A DNA stretch of 64,000 bases from Burkholderia ambifaria (lineage in GTDB: Bacteria; Pseudomonadota; Gammaproteobacteria; Burkholderiales; Burkholderiaceae): positions 62,001-126,000 of the forward strand of contig NZ_LKPJ01000014.1 in assembly GCF_001443045.1 (NCBI RefSeq). Direction: 5' to 3'. Position 1 is the stretch's first letter, and each line of letters starts with the position of its first letter. Below, one piece after another: positions 24,257 to 32,375 of this stretch. A model generated the notes under the pieces. That model was not told where the DNA came from, searched no databases, and saw only the letters and a list, made by a program, of their open reading frames with translations. The position numbers were made by a program, and so were the translations under genes.

Positions 24257-25297
24257 TTACTTCGATTGCCACGCGTACCAGCGCTTCGCGATCGCGTCGC
24301 GGTTCTCGGCCCAGTACTTCATGTCGAGATTGATCTGCGAGGTCTTGTACTGGTCGGGCAGCGTCTTGGCGATCGCCGGCGGCATCAGCGCGGCCGACTT
24401 CACGTTGATCGGCGCATAGCCCGTATCGGCCGCGAATTTCGCCTGGGCCTGCGCGCTCGTCGCGGCGGCCAGGAACTTCATCGCCGCATCGCGATGCTTC
24501 GCGCCCTTCGGGATCACGAGCATGTCGGCGGCGGTCAGGTTCTGGTTCCACGACATGCCGACCGGCACGCCGGTCTGCGCGAGCGCATGCAGGCGGCCGT
24601 TCCAGAACATGCCGACCGGCGCCTCGCCCGACGCGAGCAGTTGCTGCGACTGCGCGCCGCCGCTCCACCAGACGATGTCGCCCTTGATCGAGTCGAGCTT
24701 CCTGAACGCGCGGTCGAGGTCGAGCGGATACAGCTTGTTGGGCGCGACGCCGTCGGCGAGCAGCGCGATTTCGAGCACGCCTGGCGCCGACCACTTGTAG
24801 AACGTGCGCTTGCCCGGGAAGCGCTTGGTATCGAACAGGTCCGCCCAGTTTTGCGGCTGCGCGCCCGTGTACTTCGCCTTGTTGTAGCCGAGCACGAACG
24901 AGTAATAGAAGCTGCCGACCGCGGAAGGTGTCGCGAAGCGCGGGTCGAGCTCGGCCTTCTTCACCACCGAATAGTCGATCGGCTCGATCAGCCCGGCCTT
25001 TTCGGCTGCGTAGGCAAAGTCGCCTTCGACGTCGACCACGTCCCAGCTCACGTTGCCGCTGTCGACCATCGCCTTGAGCTTGCCGTAATCGGTCGGCCCG
25101 TCCATCAGCACGTTGATGCCGCTCGCCTGCGTGAACGGCTGCGCCCAGTCCTTCTGTTGCGACGACTGGGTCGTGCCGCCCCAGCTCGTGAACACGATCG
25201 GGTCCGCGGCCAGCGCGGGCGCGGCGCACAGCGCGACCAACGGGGCGATACAGGCGAGGCGCGATGCTGCGAAACGCGGGATGCTTCTGCTGCTCAT
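24257..25297 (-). CDS. Periplasmic solute-binding protein, PotD/spermidine-putrescine type (346 aa)
   Basis: Signal peptide of about 30 residues ending APALAAD. The mature protein starts IVFTSWGGTTQ, typical of family 1 polyamine-type binders, and contains DVVDVEGDFAYAAEKAGLIEPIDY and KWSAPGVLEIALLADGV. First gene of the importer operon. The ligand (polyamine, GABA or related amine) is inferred from its class and from gabD downstream. Confidence 0.9.
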   Translation of the reverse strand: MSSRSIPRFAASRLACIAPLVALCAAPALAADPIVFTSWGGTTQSSQQKDWAQPFTQASGINVLMDGPTDYGKLKAMVDSGNVSWDVVDVEGDFAYAAEKAGLIEPIDYSVVKKAELDPRFATPSAVGSFYYSFVLGYNKAKYTGAQPQNWADLFDTKRFPGKRTFYKWSAPGVLEIALLADGVAPNKLYPLDLDRAFRKLDSIKGDIVWWSGGAQSQQLLASGEAPVGMFWNGRLHALAQTGVPVGMSWNQNLTAADMLVIPKGAKHRDAAMKFLAAATSAQAQAKFAADTGYAPINVKSAALMPPAIAKTLPDQYKTSQINLDMKYWAENRDAIAKRWYAWQSK

Positions 25298-25479
25298 GGT
25301 CTCTCTCCAGGGGGAAACGGTTGCGGCTCGCGGCCACCGGGGCGGCAGCCATTCGAATACGCGTGTTCAGGCCGGCAGCGCCCGCCGCGCCGGCTTCTCG
25401 ATCTTGTTGTTCATCGCTGTGCCACGATCGCGATGGCACGGGGGCAACCCGCGCGGCACGTCGGTTTTGTCCGGCGCCG

Positions 25480-25974
25480 TCAGTGCGCGAGCGCGAGCGG
25501 CTGCACCGTGCCGGCTTCCGTATCGCCGACATAGATGCCGTACGCGTCCTGCCGGCGTTCGCGCACGTAGCGTTCGAGCATCGCGCGCACGGCGGTGTCG
25601 GCGATCTCGTCCCACGGCACCTGCCAGAGCGGCACGATGCGGATGCTGCTGTCGAACCATGGCGAACCGGTGGGAATCACGCGGCCGCGGTAATAGATAT
25701 GGACGCCCGGCTCGCGCTCGCCGGCCGATTCGAATACGGCGAACAGGAAGTCGAGATGCGCGTTGAGGCCGAGCTTCGCGAGCACGCCGTGCAGGCTCGC
25801 CGCGTCGCTCGCCGGATCGAGCCGGATGCCGGTCGGCAAGCGCAGGCCTTGCGGCGTATCGACGAGCACGAGCCCGTCGCGATGTTCGAGAATCGCGCCC
25901 ACCTGCGCGCGGCGGAATCCGAGCGTGTCGAATACCTGTTGCCGCGCGGTTGGTCCGGTCATCGACTCAGTCAT
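25480..25974 (-). CDS. Stand-alone Nudix-like protein (164 aa), paralogue of flavin-reductase C-terminal domain
   Basis: Resembles the C-terminal half of the flavin reductase at 28788: both end with a shared block, here MLERYVRERRQDAYGIYVGD then GTVQPL, there SMLERYRRESQLKSYGLYFGD then GTVRPL. The Nudix box (GX5EX7REUXEEXGU) is not present, so hydrolase activity is doubtful; it may bind a nucleotide or substrate. GGGAG precedes the ATG at 25974. Two ATGGwATrCCAT operators lie just upstream (26013-26066), so it probably belongs to the regulon of the GntR protein at 26171. Confidence 0.75.
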   Translation of the reverse strand: MTESMTGPTARQQVFDTLGFRRAQVGAILEHRDGLVLVDTPQGLRLPTGIRLDPASDAASLHGVLAKLGLNAHLDFLFAVFESAGEREPGVHIYYRGRVIPTGSPWFDSSIRIVPLWQVPWDEIADTAVRAMLERYVRERRQDAYGIYVGDTEAGTVQPLALAH

Positions 25975-26012
25975 GGCGTGCTCCCGTGGTCACTGCGTTA
26001 CTCGATGAGATT

Positions 26013-26024
26013 ATGGTATGCCAT
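26013..26024. promoter_or_regulatory. GntR-type operator ATGGTATGCCAT (site 1)
   Basis: Near-perfect 12-bp palindrome, 39 bp upstream of the Nudix-like gene start. One of five related sites that occur only around the 26171 regulator. Half-site ATGG-N4-CCAT fits FCD-GntR operators. Confidence 0.6.
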
Positions 26025-26054
26025 CTTATGGACTACAACAATGAACATCGTATT

Positions 26055-26066
26055 ATGGAATACCAT
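26055..26066. promoter_or_regulatory. GntR-type operator ATGGAATACCAT (site 2)
   Basis: Same palindrome type, 42 bp from site 1 (four helical turns), so two dimers could bind on one DNA face upstream of the Nudix-like gene. Confidence 0.6.
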
Positions 26067-26089
26067 GAGTTGAACCCGTCGAATCGACA

Positions 26090-26129
26090 GACAAAACAAA
26101 AGGCCGCCGGTGTGATGCCGGCGGCCTTT
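26090..26129 (-). terminator. Rho-independent terminator of the GntR gene
   Basis: Perfect 12-bp stem AAAGGCCGCCGG (26099-26110) with CCGGCGGCCTTT (26118-26129) and a 7-nt loop. On the minus strand the stem runs into TTTTGTTTTGT. It sits 41 bases after the stop of the regulator at 26171. Confidence 0.9.
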
Positions 26130-26170
26130 GCTGTTCAATCGTGCGTTTCGATCCCGCGCCCGGGATTCCG

Positions 26171-26860
26171 TCAGTTGTCGGTGACCGCCTCGTCCTGTTG
26201 CTGCGCGAGCGCCGACAGCGCCAGCTCGGAAACCCGCTTGATGTGCGCGGCGGACGCCACCGAAGCCGCATCGCCGTCACGCCGCTCGATCGCGTCGAGC
26301 AGGCGGTTCATCTCGGTGTTCGAGTCGCCGCCGCGTCCCGGCATCGCGATGGTCAACGCGCGCAACCGGTTGATGCGCGCGTTGAGCGTCTTGACGACCG
26401 TCAGCGACACCTGCTTCCCGGCGGCTTCGAACAGCGCTTCATAGAAGCGCTCGGTGTACTCGAGCACACGCGGCAGCTCCTGCTTCTCGAATGCATCTTC
26501 GATCGTCGCGCGGATCTCGCGCAGCTGCTGCACGACTTCGGGTGTCGCGCCCTCGGCGCAGGCACGCGCGGCATTGGCTTCGAGCAGGCCGCGCAATTCG
26601 TAGATCTCGCCGACTTGCGCCGGATCGAGCCGCGCGACCACCGGCCCTTGCCGCGACACGGTCTCGACCAGCCCTTCGGTCTCCAGATGTCGAAGCACCT
26701 CGCGCACCACCGTGCGGCTGACGCCGAGTTCATCGCACAGCGTGCGCTCGACGAGCCGCGCGCCGGGACGGAAATAGCCCTGCACGATCGCACCGCGCAG
26801 TTTGTCCAGCGTCAGTTCGCGCAAAGTCTTGGCATTGCGGTCGATTTTGAGGTCTTGCAT
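26171..26860 (-). CDS. FCD-type GntR regulator of the N-heterocycle-like operon (229 aa)
   Basis: Winged helix LCDELGVSRTVVREVLRHLETEGLV, then an FCD domain (GEIYELRGLLEANAARACAEGA; NARINRLRALTIAMPGRGGDSN). Very similar to the regulator at 20592. ATG 26860 begins the conserved MQDLKIDR segment. An ATGGAATGCCAT site lies 59 bp upstream, pointing to autoregulation; sites before the Nudix-like gene and the 27397 operon suggest it represses them too until a ligand binds. Confidence 0.88.
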   Translation of the reverse strand: MQDLKIDRNAKTLRELTLDKLRGAIVQGYFRPGARLVERTLCDELGVSRTVVREVLRHLETEGLVETVSRQGPVVARLDPAQVGEIYELRGLLEANAARACAEGATPEVVQQLREIRATIEDAFEKQELPRVLEYTERFYEALFEAAGKQVSLTVVKTLNARINRLRALTIAMPGRGGDSNTEMNRLLDAIERRDGDAASVASAAHIKRVSELALSALAQQQDEAVTDN

Positions 26861-26918
26861 GGGCGGCACTCTGAAAACGGGTGGGCGGCCTGCACCCGGC
26901 GATGCGCCGGGCACAGAC

Positions 26919-26930
26919 ATGGAATGCCAT
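26919..26930. promoter_or_regulatory. GntR-type operator ATGGAATGCCAT (site 3)
   Basis: Palindrome upstream of the GntR gene itself; probable autoregulatory site. Confidence 0.6.
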
Positions 26931-26995
26931 ATTATGACCGAACTGTCAGCGGGCTTTCCATCCCGCCCGCCGCACACCCGCCGTCAACCGCGCGT

Positions 26996-27286
26996 TCAGC
27001 CCTCCAGGCCCTCGACGATCGATATCTGCGCGCGGCAATGTCCATCGCGTTTCGCCTTCGCCGCCTGGTATTCGGGCGAGTGATAGCACGCGAGCGCCGT
27101 CCGCATATCCGGGAAGCGGATCACGACGTGGCGCTCGAACGATTCCCCCTCCAGCACCTCCGATGCGCCGCCGCGCGCCAGGAACACCGCGCCGAACTGC
27201 TTGAACGCCTGCGGCGCGAGGTCCGTGTAGTCCTTGTATCTCACAGGGTCCAGCACCTGCACGTGGGCAATCCAGTACGCACTCAT
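26996..27286 (-). CDS. DUF1330 protein (96 aa)
   Basis: Small ferredoxin-like alpha/beta fold protein of the DUF1330 family (MSAYWIAHVQVLDP, YKDYTDLAPQAFKQFGAVFLARGG, VIRFPDMRTALACYHSPEYQAAKAKRDG). GGAGG precedes ATG 27286; the longer upstream reading lacks such a site. It diverges from the catabolic operon and shares its operator region (27333-27359), so it is probably co-regulated. Relatives are small monooxygenase-like or isomerase-like proteins of unknown reaction. Confidence 0.88.
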   Translation of the reverse strand: MSAYWIAHVQVLDPVRYKDYTDLAPQAFKQFGAVFLARGGASEVLEGESFERHVVIRFPDMRTALACYHSPEYQAAKAKRDGHCRAQISIVEGLEG

Positions 27287-27332
27287 TTTTCGCCTCCAGA
27301 TTCGGGAAATTCCCGGACACGGGTTAACACTC

Positions 27333-27359
27333 ATGGCATGCCGTAACATGGTATACCAC
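27333..27359. promoter_or_regulatory. Tandem GntR-type operators (sites 4 and 5)
   Basis: ATGGCATGCCGT at 27333-27344 and ATGGTATACCAC at 27348-27359, each one base off the perfect palindrome. They lie between the DUF1330 gene and the 27397 operon, where a bound repressor would block both directions. Confidence 0.6.
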
Positions 27360-27396
27360 AATGAATCCCACAATCAACGCACGAAAGGAAGGTGCC

Positions 27397-27999
27397 ATGA
27401 GCCTGATTCGGAAATCCGTCCTCCATGTCGAGACGCTCTATGTGGATGGTGACAAGGTCGCTGCCAAACCGCTGAAGATGATCGGGGCGGTCGCCGTGAT
27501 CAAGAACCCGTGGGCAGGCCGCGGGTACGTGGAGGATCTGTCGCCGGAGATCCGCGCGCTGGCGCCGCAGCTCAGCGAACACCTGACGAAGATGATCCTC
27601 GACGAAGCCGGCTCCGGCGACGCGGTCGAGGCGTTCGGCAAGAGCGCGATCGTCGGCCTCGACGGTGAAATCGAGCATGCATCCGCGCTGATCCACACGC
27701 TGCACTTCGGCAACACCTATCGCACGGCGGTGGGCGCCAAGTCGTACCTCGCGTTCAACAACACGCGCGGCCCGGCCAATGCGCCGCTCCTCATTCCGAT
27801 GATGGACAAGAACGACGAAGGCCGCCGCTCGCACTACCTGACGCTCCAGTTCGCGATTCCGGACGCACCGGCCGCCGACGAACTGGTCATCGCCATCGGC
27901 GCCGCCACCGCCGGCCGTCCGCATCACCGCATCGGCGACCGCTACAAAGATCTCGCAGAGCTCGGAAATGACGTCAAGAACCCTGCCGCTGTCAAATAA
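27397..27999 (+). CDS. AA_synth (amino acid synthesis, PF06684) family protein (200 aa)
   Basis: Matches the DUF1185/AA_synth family: RKSVLHVETLYVDGD, KNPWAGRGYVEDL, GEIEHASALIHTLHFGNTYR and the C-terminal ADELVIAIGAATAGRPHHRIGDRYKD. ATG 27397 is used because GAAAGGAAGG lies just upstream. The family's reaction is not established; its members recur in degradation operons. First gene of the operon; the next gene starts 32 bases before this one ends. Confidence 0.87.
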   Translation: MSLIRKSVLHVETLYVDGDKVAAKPLKMIGAVAVIKNPWAGRGYVEDLSPEIRALAPQLSEHLTKMILDEAGSGDAVEAFGKSAIVGLDGEIEHASALIHTLHFGNTYRTAVGAKSYLAFNNTRGPANAPLLIPMMDKNDEGRRSHYLTLQFAIPDAPAADELVIAIGAATAGRPHHRIGDRYKDLAELGNDVKNPAAVK

Positions 28000-28786
28000 G
28001 CGCGTCGCCCACTATCTCGACCAGGGCGCCGGCGAACCGCTGGTGCTGATTCACGGCGTCGGCATGCAGGCGAGCGCGTGGTATCCGCAGATCGACGACC
28101 TGTCGCGCGATTTCCGCGTGATCTCCGTCGACATGCCGGGCCACGGCATGAGCGATGCGCTCGACACCGGCGCCGACCTGCAGCAGTTCGTGCAATGGGC
28201 GATCGAATTCATCGAGGCGCTGCAGGTCGGCCCGGTCAACCTGGCCGGCCACTCGATGGGCTCGCTGATCGCCGCCGGCGTCGCGGTGACGCGGCCCGAC
28301 CTGGTCAAGCGCGTCGCAGTCCTGAACGGGGTGTACCGCCGCACCGAAGAGGCGCGTGAAGCCGTCCTGCAACGCGCCGCCGAACTGCGCTCGGGCACCA
28401 TCGATGTCGATACGCCGCTGCGGCGCTGGTTCAACGCGGAAGAAGCGCAGCAGGCCGCCGCGCGGAAGGTGCAAGCATGGCTGCAATCCGTCGACCTGGC
28501 CGGCTACGCCACCGCGTACACCGCGTTCGCGAAGGGCGACGAAGTGTATGCCGACGGCTGGCACCGGATCGCCTGCCCGGCGCTCGTGCTGACCGGATCG
28601 GACGACCCGAATTCGACGCCCGAGATGGCCCGGCAGATGGCGCAGGCCGCGCATGACGGCCGGGCCGTCGTGATCGAGAACGAGCGCCACATGGTGAACC
28701 TGACCGCGCCCGAGCAAGTCAATCGCGCGCTGCGTGCCTGGTTGCAGACCGCGCCGCAGGCGGAAACCCTGAAATCGGAAGTGTGA
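27968..28786 (+). CDS. Alpha/beta hydrolase (272 aa)
   Basis: Serine hydrolase with oxyanion strand VLIHGVG, nucleophile elbow GHSMG, acidic residue near GSDDPN and catalytic His in ENERHMVNL. Within this operon it probably hydrolyses an amide or ester released by monooxygenation, comparable to RutD in pyrimidine breakdown (analogy only). Translationally coupled to the gene before it. Confidence 0.9.
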   Translation: MTSRTLPLSNKRVAHYLDQGAGEPLVLIHGVGMQASAWYPQIDDLSRDFRVISVDMPGHGMSDALDTGADLQQFVQWAIEFIEALQVGPVNLAGHSMGSLIAAGVAVTRPDLVKRVAVLNGVYRRTEEAREAVLQRAAELRSGTIDVDTPLRRWFNAEEAQQAAARKVQAWLQSVDLAGYATAYTAFAKGDEVYADGWHRIACPALVLTGSDDPNSTPEMARQMAQAAHDGRAVVIENERHMVNLTAPEQVNRALRAWLQTAPQAETLKSEV

Positions 28787-28787
28787 C

Positions 28788-29723
28788 ATGAGCCAAGCAA
28801 CCAGCCAGGAAGCCCCGACGATCAACACCCGGGAGTTGCGCGACGCGTTCGGCGCGTTCATGACCGGTGTGACGATCGTCACCACCGCGCGCGACGACGG
28901 CCAGCCGCTCGGCTTCACCGCGAACTCGTTCTCGTCCGTGTCGCTCGACCCCGCGCTGCTGCTCGTCAGCATCGCGAAGACGTCGAGCAATTTCCAGACG
29001 TTTTCCACCACGGGCCACTTCGCGATCAACATCCTCGCGGAAGGGCAAAAGGACCTGTCGAACACCTTCGCACGGCCGAGCGACGATCGCTTCGCGCAGG
29101 TCGGCTGGCACCTGAGCGCGCATCGCAACCCGCTGATCGACGACGTCAGCGCGTGGTTCGACTGCACGACGCACGCGGTGATCGACGCGGGCGATCACGC
29201 GCTCATCATCGGCAAGGTCGAGGCGTTCCATTCCGCCGGCTACGCGGGGCTCGGCTATTACCGCGGCGGCTATTTCACGCCGGCGAAGCTGTCGGCCGAA
29301 GTGATCGCCGGCCCGAAGGTGATCGTGAGCGCGATCATCACGCGCGACGACAAGGTGCTCCTGGTGAAGACGGCCGACGGCAAGTGGGCGCTGCCGACGA
29401 AGGAGATCGGCAACGAAGGCGCCGACAAGGCGCTCGCCGAACTCTTCCGGCAGTACCAGCCGGACGCATCGGCAAGCTTCATCTATTCGGTCTACAACAA
29501 TACCGAGACGCACTACCAGTACATCTCGTTCCTCTGCAGCGCACCGGACGAAGCGGCGGTCGCCGGCGAATTCGTGAGCCTCGACGACATCGAGGCCGGC
29601 GCGTTCCAGGACAGCGCACTCGCCAGCATGCTCGAACGCTATCGCAGGGAGAGCCAGTTGAAGAGTTACGGCCTGTACTTCGGCGATCACAGCACCGGCA
29701 CCGTCCGCCCGCTTCTTTCCTGA
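28788..29723 (+). CDS. Flavin reductase fused to a Nudix-like domain (311 aa)
   Basis: Residues about 15-170 form a flavin-reductase-like FMN-binding domain (FGAFMTGVTIVTT, GFTANSFSSVSLDPALLLVSI, FAINILAEGQ). Residues about 178-311 form a Nudix-like domain (VIVSAIITRDDKVLLVKTAD, GKWALPTKEIGNEG) without a full Nudix box. It would supply reduced flavin to the monooxygenase encoded next. The fused domain has a free-standing relative at 25480. Start is one base after the preceding stop. Confidence 0.88.
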   Translation: MSQATSQEAPTINTRELRDAFGAFMTGVTIVTTARDDGQPLGFTANSFSSVSLDPALLLVSIAKTSSNFQTFSTTGHFAINILAEGQKDLSNTFARPSDDRFAQVGWHLSAHRNPLIDDVSAWFDCTTHAVIDAGDHALIIGKVEAFHSAGYAGLGYYRGGYFTPAKLSAEVIAGPKVIVSAIITRDDKVLLVKTADGKWALPTKEIGNEGADKALAELFRQYQPDASASFIYSVYNNTETHYQYISFLCSAPDEAAVAGEFVSLDDIEAGAFQDSALASMLERYRRESQLKSYGLYFGDHSTGTVRPLLS

Positions 29724-29734
29724 AAGGTCACATC

Positions 29735-30772
29735 ATGCGTTTTTCGCTTTTCGTTCACATGGAGCGCGTCTCCGACCAGACCAGCCAAAAGCAGCTGTAC
29801 GACGAGATGGTCGAGCTGTGCCAGATCGCCGATCGCGGCGGCATGCACGCCGTCTGGACCGGCGAGCACCACGGCATGGATTTCACGATCGCGCCGAATC
29901 CGTTCATCAACCTCGCCGATCTCGCCAACAAGACGAAGCGCGTGCGGCTGGGCACGGGCACGGTCATCGCGCCGTTCTGGCACCCGATCAAGCTCGCCGG
30001 CGAAGCCGCGATGACCGACATCATCTCGGGCGGCCGCCTGGAACTCGGGATCGCGCGCGGCGCATACTCGTTCGAATACGAGCGCCTGATGCCGGGCCTC
30101 GACGCATGGGGCGCGGGCCAGCGCATGCGCGAACTCATTCCCGCGGTGAAGAAGCTGTGGGAAGGCGATTACGCGCACGACGGCGAGTTCTGGCAATTCC
30201 CGGCAACGACGTCGTCGCCGCTGCCGCTGCAGCAACCGCATCCGCCGATCTGGGTGGCCGCGCGCGATCCGAACAGCCACGAGTTCGCGGTCGCGAACGG
30301 CTGCAACGTGCAGGTCACGCCGCTGCACCTCGGCGACGAGGAAGTCGAAAAGCTGGTCGGCCACTTCAACGCCGCGTGCGAGAAATTCAGCGACTTGCCG
30401 CGCCCGAAGATCATGCTGCTGCGTCACACCTACGTGGCGAGCAGCGAGGACGACGCGCAAGTAGCCGCCGACGAAGTCAACGTGTTCTACAACTACTTCG
30501 GCGCGTGGTTCAAGAACGAGCGCCCGGTCAGCCGCGGGATGATCAAGCCGCTGAGCCGCGACGAAATCGCCGCGCACCCGTTCTACACGCCGGAAGCCAT
30601 GCGCAGGAACAACGTCATCGGCACGCCCGCGGAAGTCATTGCGCGCCTGAAGACGTACGAGGCGCTCGGCTTCGACGAATACTCGTTCTGGATCGATACC
30701 GGCATGAGCTTCGAGCGCAAGAAGGCTTCGCTCGAGCGGATGATCCACGACGTGATGCCCGCGTTTCAATGA
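29735..30772 (+). CDS. LLM-class (luciferase-like) flavin-dependent monooxygenase (345 aa)
   Basis: TIM-barrel monooxygenase using reduced flavin from its neighbour. Motifs: MRFSLFVHMER, WTGEHH, RVRLGTGTVIAPFWHPIKLAGEAAM, GRLELGIARGAYSFEYERLM. Likely the committed step, oxidising or opening the substrate ring; substrate unknown. Short spacing to both neighbours supports one transcript. Confidence 0.92.
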   Translation: MRFSLFVHMERVSDQTSQKQLYDEMVELCQIADRGGMHAVWTGEHHGMDFTIAPNPFINLADLANKTKRVRLGTGTVIAPFWHPIKLAGEAAMTDIISGGRLELGIARGAYSFEYERLMPGLDAWGAGQRMRELIPAVKKLWEGDYAHDGEFWQFPATTSSPLPLQQPHPPIWVAARDPNSHEFAVANGCNVQVTPLHLGDEEVEKLVGHFNAACEKFSDLPRPKIMLLRHTYVASSEDDAQVAADEVNVFYNYFGAWFKNERPVSRGMIKPLSRDEIAAHPFYTPEAMRRNNVIGTPAEVIARLKTYEALGFDEYSFWIDTGMSFERKKASLERMIHDVMPAFQ

Positions 30773-30784
30773 GGTGCTGATGCC

Positions 30785-32254
30785 ATGACCGTGCCTTTTC
30801 AGCTGTATATCGACGGGCAGTTCGAACCCGGTGCCGCGACTTTCGGCAGCATCAATCCGGCAACCGGCGCCGTATGGGCGCAGATGCCGGAAGCGCGCAC
30901 CGACGAGGTCAACCGCGCGGTGGCGGCGGCCGGCCGCGCGCTGACCGATCCGGCCTGGGCGGGACTGTCCGCATCGGCGCGCGGCAAGCTGCTGTACAAA
31001 CTCGCCGATCTCGTCGAACGAGCCGCGCCGCGACTCGCTGAAATCGAAACCAGCGACACCGGCAAGATCATCCGGGAAACGTCGAGCCAGATCGCGTACG
31101 TCGCCGAGTATTACCGCTACTACGCCGGCGTCGCCGACAAGCTCGAAGGCAGCAGCATCCCCGTCGACAAGCCCGACATGCAGGTGTGGCTCGAGCGTCA
31201 GCCCGTCGGCGTGGTCGCCGCGATCGTGCCCTGGAACAGCCAGCTGTTCCTGTCCGCGGTCAAGGTCGGCCCGGCCCTCGCGGCTGGCTGCACGGTGGTG
31301 CTCAAGGCGTCCGAGGAAGCGCCGGGGCCGTTGCTGGCGTTCGCGCGGCTCGTGCACGAGGCGGGATTCCCGCCGGGCGTCGTCAACGTCATCACCGGCT
31401 TCGGCCCGGAATGCGGCGCGGTGCTGAGCGGCCATCCGGGCGTGGACAAGGTCGCGTTCACCGGCGGCCCCGAGACCGCTCGCCACATCGTGCGGAACAC
31501 GGCCGGCAATCTCGCGAAGGTGTCGCTGGAGCTCGGCGGAAAGTCGCCGTTCATCGTGTTCGCCGATACCGACATCCAGAGCGCGGTGAATGCACAGGTC
31601 GCCGCGATCTTCGCGGCGAGCGGCCAGAGCTGCGTCGCGGGTTCGCGCTTGCTGATCGAGGCTTCCGTCAAGGAGCAATTCCTTTCCCTGCTGGTCGAGC
31701 GCGTGTCGCGCATTCGCGTGGGGTTGCCCAACGAGCGGGAAACGGAGTACGGCCCGCTGTGCACCGAGCGCCAGCTTCGCAACATCGAGGCGGTCGTCGA
31801 GCGCTCGGTGCGCCAGGGCGCAAAGGTACTCACGGGCGGAAAGCAGCTGGCGCGCGACGGCTATTACTACGCGCCGACGATCCTCGACTGCACCGGCGTC
31901 GAGCATGCCGACAGCATCACGACGGAACTGTTCGGCCCGGTGCTGTCGGTCGACACGTTCGAATCCGAGCAGGAAGCGATCGAAAAAGCCAACAGCACGG
32001 CCTACGGTCTCGCCGCCGGCATCTTCACGACCAACCTCACGCGCGCCCACCGCGTGTCGAAGCGCGTGCGCTCGGGCATCGTGTGGATCAACACCTATCG
32101 GGCCGTGTCGCCGCTCGTGCCGTTCGGCGGCTTCGGCCTGTCCGGGCACGGCCGTGAAGGCGGCCTGAGCGCCGCGCTCGAATACACGACGACCAAGTCC
32201 GTGTGGCTGCGTACGTCGGACGAGCCGATCAGCGACCCGTTCGTGATGCGTTGA
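30785..32254 (+). CDS. Aldehyde dehydrogenase (489 aa)
   Basis: Oxidises an aldehyde intermediate to the acid with NAD(P). VPWNSQLFLSAVKVGPALAAGC, FTGGPETAR, catalytic Glu in LELGGKSPFIVF and nucleophile in SGQSCVAGSRL. Usual length for the family. It follows the monooxygenase by 12 bases. Confidence 0.92.
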   Translation: MTVPFQLYIDGQFEPGAATFGSINPATGAVWAQMPEARTDEVNRAVAAAGRALTDPAWAGLSASARGKLLYKLADLVERAAPRLAEIETSDTGKIIRETSSQIAYVAEYYRYYAGVADKLEGSSIPVDKPDMQVWLERQPVGVVAAIVPWNSQLFLSAVKVGPALAAGCTVVLKASEEAPGPLLAFARLVHEAGFPPGVVNVITGFGPECGAVLSGHPGVDKVAFTGGPETARHIVRNTAGNLAKVSLELGGKSPFIVFADTDIQSAVNAQVAAIFAASGQSCVAGSRLLIEASVKEQFLSLLVERVSRIRVGLPNERETEYGPLCTERQLRNIEAVVERSVRQGAKVLTGGKQLARDGYYYAPTILDCTGVEHADSITTELFGPVLSVDTFESEQEAIEKANSTAYGLAAGIFTTNLTRAHRVSKRVRSGIVWINTYRAVSPLVPFGGFGLSGHGREGGLSAALEYTTTKSVWLRTSDEPISDPFVMR

Positions 32255-32375
32255 GCGAAAACGCATTCGCCTGCAGTATCGATTCAAAGCCGCAGAAGCC
32301 ATGTCGTGCCATGCCGCGCCGCGCCAGCGAGCCCGTGCGGCACGGCATGGCCCCGGCAATAAAAATGGAGACAGC

